Position numbers and translations under genes: made by a program. The notes under the pieces were generated by a model. The model was not told the origin of the DNA and did not search any database. It saw only the letters and a list, made by a program, of their open reading frames with translations. DNA of 7,184 nt from Thermodesulfobacteriota bacterium (lineage in GTDB: Bacteria; Desulfobacterota; Desulfobacteria; Desulfobacterales; RPRI01), in the NCBI GenBank assembly GCA_030836965.1, contig JAUPLM010000354.1, positions 1-7,184 on the forward strand. Reading direction: 5' to 3'. This document shows, piece by piece, positions 1 through 6,113 of the stretch. Numbering within the stretch: the stretch's first letter is position 1; every line of letters begins with the position of its first letter.

Positions 1-452
1 AATACGCCCATCCTGTATTCACACTGATATGGCTTTTCAGTAACACCCTTTTTGGGAACAGAATCTATCTCAATTCTGTTTGAATCAATATTCTTGGCAA
101 TAATAACCGATGCCCGGCTCAAGTGCGGGTAGAGTTTCCCGATAACTGAATATGCAATTCTCGTATTTATAAATCCGAGGAGTAGCTGAGTTACAGCACC
201 GGATGCTTTGGCAAAAGGTGCATATCGTCCCGCTTCACGGGAAATCTCTTCATTCCCGGTTTTTGCCACGATGACTTCATGAAAAAGGTCGCTCTGCTCC
301 TGAGTGAACCAGTAACCACCGTCTTCCACCTGATGAGGGCTTATACCTGCATCCCTTAGAATTGATTCGGGGTCTGTATCCGGACAGAATTTATTCAGAT
401 ACTCAACGTAATTTTTTATAATTCTGCTGTTATATAACGGAGTATTTTCCAC
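1..452 (-). CDS. N-terminal part of a probable sensor/regulatory protein, cut by the left edge
   Basis: About 150 codons are open on the minus strand from a GTG at 450-452 to the window edge, with no stop. An in-frame TGA lies at 483-485, and GTG is the only start codon between it and the open frame; the upstream AGAGAG is a weak ribosome site. The protein begins VENTPLYNSRIIKNYVEYL and contains LRDAGISPHQVED, YWFTQEQSDLFHEV, AKTGNEEISREAGRYA and EKPYQCEYRMG. This soluble alpha/beta layout, with no membrane segment or signal peptide, resembles ligand-sensing N-terminal domains that I associate with PAS/histidine-kinase or cyclase proteins of Desulfobacterota. It also recalls the regulatory domain of some AraC-type activators. 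No output domain lies inside the window, so kinase, cyclase or transcription factor cannot be distinguished. It starts 26 bp after the PilZ gene stop, which suggests co-transcription and a shared signalling role. Confidence 0.6.
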   Translation of the reverse strand, partial: MENTPLYNSRIIKNYVEYLNKFCPDTDPESILRDAGISPHQVEDGGYWFTQEQSDLFHEVIVAKTGNEEISREAGRYAPFAKASGAVTQLLLGFINTRIAYSVIGKLYPHLSRASVIIAKNIDSNRIEIDSVPKKGVTEKPYQCEYRMGV

Positions 453-478
453 TTTCTCTCTATCCGGCGATTCCGCCG

Positions 479-2539
479 CTATTCATATTTAACCCTGAAT
501 TTTCCCTGAACATAGTCCATGAATTGACCAGAGTAACGTGTATCTTTTATCCATAGCTGGTAATGTTTTTTACAAGAAATCCCGGATGATTCAATATATG
601 CTGCAGGATAAACCAGAAGTGTTATATTATCCAGGTTATAAACAGTTCCAAGTTTTGTTGCTGCAATAAAAAGAAGCTCCGGAGAAAACCAATTGGAATC
701 GATGACCAGAACCTTGATGCAATTTAAAAGATCCGACATATTTATTGCCAGATCCGACTGCTCAACGATAAAAACCGCCTTTAAATTATCCTTGTGTATC
801 AGTGAAAATATCTGCCAGCTTCTTAACAGACCCAAACGTTCGTAAATTTTTTCCAGAGACTCGTCACTTGAATTGCCGCTTCCGGTATTCAATATTTTCA
901 TCAGAAGGCCACCCGAATTATGCCGATAAAACTGTTCCAGCTCCCATAAATCAACCGGTGTGCTCTTTCTGATAAACGTTTCATCCGGAAAATCCTTCTC
1001 TGACGATATGGCAGGCAATTTAAGATATGCAAAAAGATCGAGTGAACAGGCACCTGGATTATCAAGTTCTCTAGCAAATCCTCCGAAGACACGGTCCGGA
1101 AATTTATTTTCAGGCCGGAAATAACAGATTACATAATCCGTTTTTGCCGAAGCCAACTGGTATATGCCGTTTAAAAAAATCATCATCTGTTTTAACACGA
1201 CAAATCCGGGAAGCGTTTTTTCAAAAGGCATCGCAGCGTGATGATGAATCAGCCAGCTTCTTTCATACGCTCTTATCGTTGAAATATGACCGTATATGCG
1301 GCCGTTTTTTTCATAGGTGATATGCCCGGCAATCTCGGGATTATCCTGATAAAGTTTCCTGTATGTTTGTTTAAATTTCTCGCGATAAGCCTGGCACAAA
1401 GCGTATTTAGCGGGATAGACGAATCCGGTCTTGAAAAAAAATCCCCAGAGCGAATCCATATCGATCTCTGTAGAGACTGAAATATGGATATCAGAATTGA
1501 TACCTATAATGTGATTTATGCGGCTGTATGATTGAATATCCATATCCAGAATAGCAATGCCGTACTTGATATATTTATCCCCTTCCTGCCTGTAGATAAC
1601 CTGAACCGAACAGGTTGCAATAGATACACCAGCAAGAAGTATTGAAAGATCTGAAATCATCATGCCCGGCATCAATACATCATCATCAGCTTCGTCCCTG
1701 ATAGAAAAACCTGAAGTTGAAATATCGAAAATATCCCTCCGGATCTTTTTCCTGATTAAAGGATGCTCAAACATTGCCGCCATCGGTGGATTTATATGCT
1801 TACGGGGATTACGTATTTTTTTTGTCTGAAACCGGCTGATATGATCGCTTTTAACAGCAAAGACGATTTCTTTCGGAACATTATATTCTTCCAGCAGTCG
1901 TATGCACCGGCAGAACCCGGAATAAACTATCTTCCCGCTGAAATAGAGGCGCACGGACACCTGAGTCTCGGGATTGAACCAGCTGTTGTGCTTAAATGCG
2001 TCCGAGTTCGCTCTTATACGGAATGCCACAGGGCTGAAATCCACCAGTTCCCCGGATGCCGCGAAATCACCTTGCATAATTTCGGCTGAAATATTCCGGC
2101 AGGCATATCGATTTACTTTACGGGTGTTTAATTCATAACTCAGCTCGTGTAATTGAATTGTGAAGCCGGTCTTATTGCAGGTAATTTCTCCGATTGGAGC
2201 AGCTATAAAGGATTGATTGCTCTTGATTACCAGATGAATTGGTTTATATGATTCAAGTTTGCACAGATCATAAGATGCGTCCAGTCTGAGAGTAAGTTGA
2301 TCATCAATGCAAGGTTCCGGATGAGCGCAGGCTAGCAGTTTGTCCTCATAAAGCGGATGCTGCATGAGTACAAAAAGATGACCGCCTGTGAAATGAATAT
2401 GATTGATTATATTGGTGAGATCAGTCTTATCAATTGTTTTTGACGATCCGAGTGATTCGAACAGCGCTTCATGATGAAAAAACCGGGGAGGAGTATGAAG
2501 TTTTTGCTCAGGCAAATTATCCCATGATTCAACATCCAT
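479..2539 (-). CDS. Tandem PilZ-domain protein with GNAT-like C-terminal region
   Basis: A 686-residue cytoplasmic protein, probably a cyclic-di-GMP-linked effector. Residues about 1-135 form a YcgR-like N-terminal barrel region. A first PilZ-like unit has RYACR (144-148) and DFSPVAF (167-173), where the usual final Gly of D/NxSxxG is Ala. A second PilZ domain has basic KIRNPRK (241-247), the full motif DISTSG (272-277) and the closing strand YIKYGIAILDMD (323-334). Its arginine motif is RxxxK rather than RxxxR, so ligand binding may be altered. Residues about 365-505 look like an N-acyltransferase (GNAT-like) fold, with KNGRIYGHIS, WLIHHHAA and CYFRPENKFPDRVFGGFAR; about 525-680 is a further conserved-looking region with FYRHNSGG and YERLG. 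No signal peptide or membrane helix is seen. The ATG at 2537-2539 follows GGAGG (2549-2553) with 9-nt spacing. The sensor-like gene follows 26 bp downstream. The PilZ call is good; the acyltransferase function is inference. Confidence 0.8.
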   Translation of the reverse strand: MDVESWDNLPEQKLHTPPRFFHHEALFESLGSSKTIDKTDLTNIINHIHFTGGHLFVLMQHPLYEDKLLACAHPEPCIDDQLTLRLDASYDLCKLESYKPIHLVIKSNQSFIAAPIGEITCNKTGFTIQLHELSYELNTRKVNRYACRNISAEIMQGDFAASGELVDFSPVAFRIRANSDAFKHNSWFNPETQVSVRLYFSGKIVYSGFCRCIRLLEEYNVPKEIVFAVKSDHISRFQTKKIRNPRKHINPPMAAMFEHPLIRKKIRRDIFDISTSGFSIRDEADDDVLMPGMMISDLSILLAGVSIATCSVQVIYRQEGDKYIKYGIAILDMDIQSYSRINHIIGINSDIHISVSTEIDMDSLWGFFFKTGFVYPAKYALCQAYREKFKQTYRKLYQDNPEIAGHITYEKNGRIYGHISTIRAYERSWLIHHHAAMPFEKTLPGFVVLKQMMIFLNGIYQLASAKTDYVICYFRPENKFPDRVFGGFARELDNPGACSLDLFAYLKLPAISSEKDFPDETFIRKSTPVDLWELEQFYRHNSGGLLMKILNTGSGNSSDESLEKIYERLGLLRSWQIFSLIHKDNLKAVFIVEQSDLAINMSDLLNCIKVLVIDSNWFSPELLFIAATKLGTVYNLDNITLLVYPAAYIESSGISCKKHYQLWIKDTRYSGQFMDYVQGKFRVKYE

Positions 2540-2679
2540 GCCAAAACGCCTCCAGCATTCGGATCAGAAGAAGACTTATAATCGATTAAAACCTGATAAT
2601 GTTTTTTCCGACGCCTGACGGTATATCTTCAAATTGCGATGTATCTATATGGATTATTGAAAAATGGCAAGTAAATATC

Positions 2680-3213
2680 TTACGGCGGCGCCATGGAAAA
2701 GTCTCTATCCCCTGCACCATACGCGGCATGATAAATCCTGATAAACTGCAGATGGCTATGAAAGGCTATCTCGGGCAGTTCCTTATAGTGAAACCAGCCG
2801 GCTTCAGACGCGTCATAACCCGGATTAAGCAGCCCGCTGTAATTTTTTACAAGATATCCGACCATGAGAACCGTGTCATACTGGGGGCTAGGACTTGAAG
2901 TTACACCTAGAAGCATCCCGATTTTTCCCTTCAGTCCGGTCTCTTCTTCAAGCTCTCTAAGGGCGCCTTCTTCAGGTTTTTCGCCCAGTTCAATAAACCC
3001 GCCCGGTAAGCACCAGAATCCGGATTTCGGCTCTACATTTCTTTTGACGAGGAGCACCCGTTCTTTGTCATCAACCGTTACTATGCAGGTAGCGGGAACG
3101 GGATTCTCATAAAATGTTTCTTTGCAATTCCCGCAGAAAAGACGCCTTCTCTCTTCAAACACTTTCTCCTCAAGCATTCTTCCGCAGTACTGGCAGTTGG
3201 TTTTTTTTCGCAT
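2680..3213 (-). CDS. NUDIX hydrolase with N-terminal zinc ribbon
   Basis: A 177-residue cytoplasmic pyrophosphohydrolase of nucleoside-diphosphate-linked substrates. The N-terminus is a four-cysteine zinc ribbon (C7, C10, C27, C30) followed by ENPVPA. The NUDIX box is complete: G72, then E78, then REL with E90 and E91 ending in TGL (86-94), which matches Gx5Ex7REUxEExGU, so Mg2+ binding and catalysis should be intact. The C-terminal LPEIAFHSH is typical of ADP-ribose/NADH-type relatives. The SQPWPFPxS motif that defines NudC NADH pyrophosphatases is absent, so an ADP-ribose or broad-specificity hydrolase is more likely; the substrate is unknown. The ATG at 3211-3213 is immediately preceded by an in-frame TAA, so the protein cannot start earlier, yet no Shine-Dalgarno sequence is visible. 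It lies 58 bp after the aldolase stop with no clear terminator between them. A 140-bp gap with no convincing hairpin separates it from the PilZ gene. Confidence 0.92.
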   Translation of the reverse strand: MRKKTNCQYCGRMLEEKVFEERRRLFCGNCKETFYENPVPATCIVTVDDKERVLLVKRNVEPKSGFWCLPGGFIELGEKPEEGALRELEEETGLKGKIGMLLGVTSSPSPQYDTVLMVGYLVKNYSGLLNPGYDASEAGWFHYKELPEIAFHSHLQFIRIYHAAYGAGDRDFSMAPP

Positions 3214-3271
3214 TTAAGCCGATATATAAAAATTAAGTGGAACTTTTGGATGCCGAAACCGTTATGGCTTT

Positions 3272-4564
3272 CTAATCGTCGAAGTTACCCTTTGCACCCT
3301 TGTCCGATGTCATCGCAGCCGCTCTTTCGGATATTTTCTCCGGAGTCCATTGGCCGGGATCTTCTATCCTTCCGACTTTTGCTCCCGGATCATAAGAACC
3401 GGCCTCCAATATGTTCTGAATGGCAACAGAAGCGGAGTCCTTTCCGTTAAAAACATTGACTATCATATTATATATGAAATCTTCCACCCGCTTTGCCATT
3501 CTCTCCCTGATATATTTCGGCTGACCCATTATCCTGTTTTCGAAAGCGAGGTTAAGCGACTTGTAGTTACCGCCTTTCCATCCTTTTGAATCCGCATAGG
3601 ATACCATCTCTTTCCACAATTCTTCCGTAACCCCTTCATCCTTAACCTTTATAAATCCGCCCTTCTCATCAAGTATCGCGTTTCCATAGTCATTCACCTC
3701 GAGGCCCCATGAGATCATCTGCAGCGCCGTAGCTACATTTGCTTTTGTAGTCCTTGTTCTTGATGCTATTTCCCGCAACCGGTCGGAATTGTTACCGGAT
3801 GTGCCGTGCTGGGCGCCCGAAACTTTATATTTTTCCAGAGCATTATGAATAGAGACCGTCAGATCCACCTGGATTCCCTGGCTGCTTGCCTCTATGCCAT
3901 GTGTAGTTCCGTTGTTTAACGCTATCCAATCGGGGAAAATATCATTAGCGTTCAGTCCACGGATAAGAAACATCGCCTCATCTACTGTCGAAAGCCCTGA
4001 TTTTCCCTTTATCTCACCGACCTCTGTCTCTAATCCGGCCCATTTTGGAATAAAAGGATTCAATTCGATGTTGGCAAGAAGGTTTTTGTCGTCCGGCATA
4101 TGAGAAGCATCAATAGCAATAGATGTAAGGCCTGCTTCAAATACGGTTGGAATTTCGGTTTTTGCAGCCGGAATATCCTGCTCTTTTTTTATCCCGTAAT
4201 GATCCGCATGAATTGCAACAGGCACCGTTATGCTGAGTTCATTACACAGAGCATCGACCTGTCTTGCCATGTTCCAGTAGTTGACCGGGCAATACGCGCT
4301 AGCGCCGCCCTCGGATCTTGCGATTTCAATGATTATGGCCGAATTTGCCCTTTGCGCAGCCTGAAGAGCCCCGCGTATTATCAGGTTGCTTCTTCCGTTT
4401 GCGGCCATAGCCACAGATTTGGTTTTTTTTATCATCGCCCTGTCGATGAATTTTCCGCTTACGACCAGAGCTCTGGAATTTGGAAAGAGTTTTACGACAT
4501 TAGGCGGACGGCCGATTCTGATTGCTCTGTCAAAATCCGAAATACCGGTTGTCATCCCTGGCAT
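3272..4564 (-). CDS. fba: Class II fructose-bisphosphate aldolase family protein
   Basis: A 430-residue metal-dependent aldolase that should cleave or form fructose 1,6-bisphosphate from dihydroxyacetone phosphate and glyceraldehyde 3-phosphate. It may alternatively act on a related sugar phosphate. With M1 at 4564, the visible class II motifs are IHADHYG (catalytic D121, metal ligand H122), AIDASHMPDD (around 150), ETEVGEIKGK (acidic metal-site region, about 179-188), NNGTTHGI (ligand H222) and SGAQHGTSGN (ligand H253). It is longer than the usual 300-360 residues, with an extended C-terminus ending GAKGNFDD. Where E. coli-type enzymes have NIDTD, this one reads NVATA, so the substrate-contact Asp is missing. 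The frame stays open to 4651, but the ATG at 4564 has GGAG at 8-nt spacing and the residues upstream look unlike protein. It lies 158 bp downstream of the ABM gene and has a candidate promoter of its own. Confidence 0.9.
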   Translation of the reverse strand: MPGMTTGISDFDRAIRIGRPPNVVKLFPNSRALVVSGKFIDRAMIKKTKSVAMAANGRSNLIIRGALQAAQRANSAIIIEIARSEGGASAYCPVNYWNMARQVDALCNELSITVPVAIHADHYGIKKEQDIPAAKTEIPTVFEAGLTSIAIDASHMPDDKNLLANIELNPFIPKWAGLETEVGEIKGKSGLSTVDEAMFLIRGLNANDIFPDWIALNNGTTHGIEASSQGIQVDLTVSIHNALEKYKVSGAQHGTSGNNSDRLREIASRTRTTKANVATALQMISWGLEVNDYGNAILDEKGGFIKVKDEGVTEELWKEMVSYADSKGWKGGNYKSLNLAFENRIMGQPKYIRERMAKRVEDFIYNMIVNVFNGKDSASVAIQNILEAGSYDPGAKVGRIEDPGQWTPEKISERAAAMTSDKGAKGNFDD

Positions 4565-4572
4565 GGCATTAT

Positions 4573-4579
4573 CTCCTTT
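4573..4579 (-). promoter_or_regulatory. Ribosome binding site that fixes the aldolase start
   Basis: AAAGGAG on the minus strand, with GGAG at 4573-4576 and 8 nt of spacing to the ATG at 4562-4564. It sits in a very A/T-rich leader. It supports the ATG at 4564 over the in-frame ATG at 4651, which has no comparable site. A second ATG at 4567-4569 is out of frame with the aldolase. Confidence 0.75.
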
Positions 4580-4609
4580 TATATTTATAAATAAACTGTA
4601 ACAGGCTTC

Positions 4610-4638
4610 ATAATGAGTAAAAAGCTCTCGTCTGTCCA
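4610..4638 (-). promoter_or_regulatory. Candidate sigma70-type promoter for the aldolase gene
   Basis: On the minus strand, TGGACA (4633-4638, 5 of 6 consensus) and CATTAT (4610-4615, 4 of 6) are separated by 17 nt. Transcription would start near 4603 and leave a leader of about 40 nt before the ATG at 4564. It lies in the 158-bp gap after the ABM gene, which is long enough for an independent promoter. This is consensus matching only. Confidence 0.35.
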
Positions 4639-4722
4639 CCGACATGTGCATACAGAAACCAGGTAACTATCAGTATAAACACTCCGGGGCTGACTTCCGC
4701 CTGAAAGACAAAAAAGGCAAGG

Positions 4723-5007
4723 CTAATAAGTATAAACTTCGTACTCGGTTTTTTTACCCAGAAGAATATCTATCTTATCCTGAACCGCTTTTCTTTCATC
4801 GCTTAAAATCCATCTATCCCAGTCCTCGGCGGACTGCCATGTGCTGATTACAAGGTACTCGCCCGGATTATCGATCCGTTTCAGCGTCTCACCTGAAATA
4901 TAGCCGGATTGATTTGTCGCAAAAGCCCTGAGTTGTTTAAGCAGGGGTGTTAAATACTTGGCTTTCTCCTCAGGGACAATTCTTTTAATTATGATTTTAA
5001 CAGCCAT
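4723..5007 (-). CDS. ABM-fold (antibiotic biosynthesis monooxygenase-like) small protein
   Basis: A 94-residue cytoplasmic protein with the dimeric alpha/beta-barrel pattern of the ABM/HmoA/IsdG superfamily. Strand 1 is VKIIIKRIV, a helix follows (EKAKYLTPLLKQLR), then NQSGYISGETLKR, EYLVISTWQS, the helix SAEDWDRWILSDE and a last strand TEYEVYTY. Members include quinol monooxygenases and heme-degrading enzymes. The IsdG-type Asn/Trp/His triad is not complete: there is no histidine in the protein and position 7 is Ile. Heme oxygenase activity is therefore unlikely, and a quinone- or stress-related role is only a guess. The ATG at 5005-5007 has a textbook AGGAGGG site (GGAGG 5013-5017, 5-nt spacing). 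It starts 48 bp after the LysO C-half stop, and a candidate promoter overlaps the end of that gene. Confidence 0.8.
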   Translation of the reverse strand: MAVKIIIKRIVPEEKAKYLTPLLKQLRAFATNQSGYISGETLKRIDNPGEYLVISTWQSAEDWDRWILSDERKAVQDKIDILLGKKTEYEVYTY

Positions 5008-5036
5008 ATTTCCCTCCTTGCAATATTTTTGCCGGT

Positions 5037-5064
5037 TTTATATACAATTATCCACCTATGTCAG
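5037..5064 (-). promoter_or_regulatory. Candidate promoter for the ABM gene
   Basis: On the minus strand, CTGACA (5059-5064, 5 of 6 of TTGACA) and TATAAA (5037-5042, 5 of 6 of TATAAT) are 16 nt apart. The -35 box overlaps the last codons of the lysO C-half. Transcription would start near 5030, giving a leader of about 22 nt that carries the strong ribosome site. If real, the ABM gene can be expressed independently of lysO. Confidence 0.4.
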
Positions 5065-5655
5065 TATGAAAGTAATCAGAAGTGGGGCTGCAAGCGTAAG
5101 AACAATACCGCTGAATATCGATATGATCCCGTATTCCTTTCCGGTGAACCTGATTATCACGGGAAGTGTTGTATCCATCGATGTAGCGCCTCCCGATGCG
5201 ATGGGGGCAAGTCGCCCGAAATATTTTACAAGAAAGGGCGTCAGGATGAGCGTTGAAATTTCCCTGAAAATATTTGATAAAAGAGCGAGCACTCCGAGCG
5301 ATTCTCCTTCCAGCCGGGTAATCATTATGCTGGAAAGACTGTAGTATCCGAATCCTGAAACAACCGCGAGTGAATCTCTTAAAGTAATTTCCCCAAGACA
5401 GAAGGATAAGAGAGCCGATCCGAGCAATGTACCGAATATAACGGATAACGGAACCAGAAGAATCATCGTGTTGTTTCTTTTTATCATTTCCCACGCCGTG
5501 CTGTTGCCTCCAATGCCGATGCCTACAAGAAACAGGAGAAAATTCAGGGCATAAAGAGAAAGCGCGGGACTGTTCATCGCTGAAGGCATGAGGGAATAAA
5601 ATCCGCAAAGAATACCGGCGGAGAAAAAGAATACTATAAAGAAGCTGGGTCTCAT
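5056..5655 (-). CDS. lysO: LysO-family amino-acid exporter, C-terminal (core) half
   Basis: A 199-residue inner-membrane protein matching the C-terminal two-thirds of LysO (YbjE/DUF340), the L-lysine exporter of E. coli. Several hydrophobic helices are visible: about 4-21, 32-50, 64-87, 120-142 and 175-198. Family signatures are FLVGIGIGGN (42-51), GFGYYSLSSIMIT (101-113), NIFREI (128-133) and GGATSMDTTLPVI (155-167). They match the E. coli blocks GFGWYSLSG, NDLAREL and GATSMDFTLPV, so the transport core looks intact. The ATG at 5653-5655 overlaps the stop of the upstream half in ATGA and has AGGAG at 5665-5669, so translational coupling is likely. The E. coli protein is a single chain of about 300 residues; here the N-terminal helices are a separate gene. 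Lysine is the best-known substrate, but substrate identity is inferred from the family. Confidence 0.9.
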   Translation of the reverse strand: MRPSFFIVFFFSAGILCGFYSLMPSAMNSPALSLYALNFLLFLVGIGIGGNSTAWEMIKRNNTMILLVPLSVIFGTLLGSALLSFCLGEITLRDSLAVVSGFGYYSLSSIMITRLEGESLGVLALLSNIFREISTLILTPFLVKYFGRLAPIASGGATSMDTTLPVIIRFTGKEYGIISIFSGIVLTLAAPLLITFILT

Positions 5656-5930
5656 TTACCTCTTCTCCTGAAAGCATACACATAAACAAAATATGAAATT
5701 ATGACACTTCCTGAAACTGCTCCTGCAGTCAGCACCAGGGCCTGGACCCCGAGTTGTGCAAATGAGCTTATAATTATTTCATTTCCTCCGACTGAAAGAC
5801 CGAGTAAAAACAGTAGAAGGCATATTGCCCCTGTTGTTATATTATCGGCAAGTTTGATGATTCCGTCTCTTTTCCTGACAAAGTATCCGACTGCAATTCC
5901 GGCTGTTAAAAAAAACAATATTAAGATCAA
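5652..5930 (-). CDS. lysO: LysO-family amino-acid exporter, N-terminal half (TTG start)
   Basis: A 92-residue membrane protein with about three helices (1-17, 32-49, 61-86) and a basic RRRGK tail. FLTAGIAVGYFV and LLFLLGLSVGGNE match the LysO N-terminal domain. The stop overlaps the C-half ATG by 4 bp, so the two products are probably made together and assemble into one transporter. The start is TTG at 5928-5930, because TAG (5931-5933) lies directly upstream in frame. The TTG gives 13 residues before VGY, the same as E. coli LysO as I recall it, which supports this choice. A GGG/GAG-rich stretch (AAAGGGATGAG) just upstream may serve as ribosome site. An in-frame ATG at 5940-5942 is blocked by that TAG. 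The 183-bp gap upstream shows no lysine-riboswitch core. Confidence 0.85.
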   Translation of the reverse strand: MILILFFLTAGIAVGYFVRKRDGIIKLADNITTGAICLLLFLLGLSVGGNEIIISSFAQLGVQALVLTAGAVSGSVIISYFVYVYAFRRRGK

Positions 5931-6009
5931 CTATATACTCATCCCTTTGATTTCGTTGTTTCCGGTTATAAATGACAGCCTTTTCCGCTCCGGATGGATC
6001 AAGTGTTAA

Positions 6010-6037
6010 GATTCGCGGTTCTTAGTTCATGATTCGC
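6010..6037 (+). repeat. Two GATTCGC direct repeats upstream of the split lysO genes
   Basis: GATTCGC occurs at 6010-6016 and 6031-6037, spaced 21 bp start to start, about two helical turns, so both copies would face the same side of the DNA. The first copy is framed by TAAGA (6007-6011) and TCTTA (6020-6024), a 5-bp inverted repeat with an 8-bp spacer. They lie about 80-105 bp before the TTG start. They could be an operator for lysO, but short repeats of this size also occur by chance. The rest of 5931-6113 shows no clear terminator or -10/-35 pair. Confidence 0.3.
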
Positions 6038-6113
6038 AATCCGGCTTATCGGCCAAGGCATATCTCTTTGTTCCGTTCTGTCTCCGTGCTTTTACCCTTC
6101 GGATCTTTTCCCT

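Noticed and set aside
1763..2089. A 108-codon plus-strand ORF opposite the PilZ gene
   Set aside because: It lies antisense to the PilZ domain motifs and has no ribosome site or family resemblance.
3214..3271. A terminator between the aldolase and NUDIX genes
   Set aside because: The only inverted element is a 3-bp GCC/GGC pair with a long loop and no T-run directly after it.
4100..4594. A 164-codon plus-strand ORF opposite the aldolase
   Set aside because: It is antisense to conserved aldolase motifs and shows biased shadow composition (many Cys, Arg, Ser) with no domain.
4565..4651. A 29-residue N-terminal extension of the aldolase from the ATG at 4651
   Set aside because: The ATG at 4564 has an AAAGGAG site at 8 nt and begins the family-like sequence; the extension overlaps the promoter candidate and A/T-rich leader and has no ribosome site.
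5048..5689. A 213-codon open frame on the minus strand overlapping the lysO C-half
   Set aside because: It is a shadow: the other frame matches LysO block by block and has a coupled start with a ribosome site, while this one is rich in Arg, His and Cys without recognisable domains.
5931..5942. Amber readthrough (for example pyrrolysine) extending the lysO N-half to the ATG at 5942
   Set aside because: The TTG start already gives the normal first-helix length, and no other in-frame amber codon in the window suggests recoding.
5931..6113. A lysine riboswitch upstream of lysO
   Set aside because: I looked for the conserved core on the minus strand and found neither its purine-rich motifs nor the multi-helix layout; the gap is also short for riboswitch plus expression platform.
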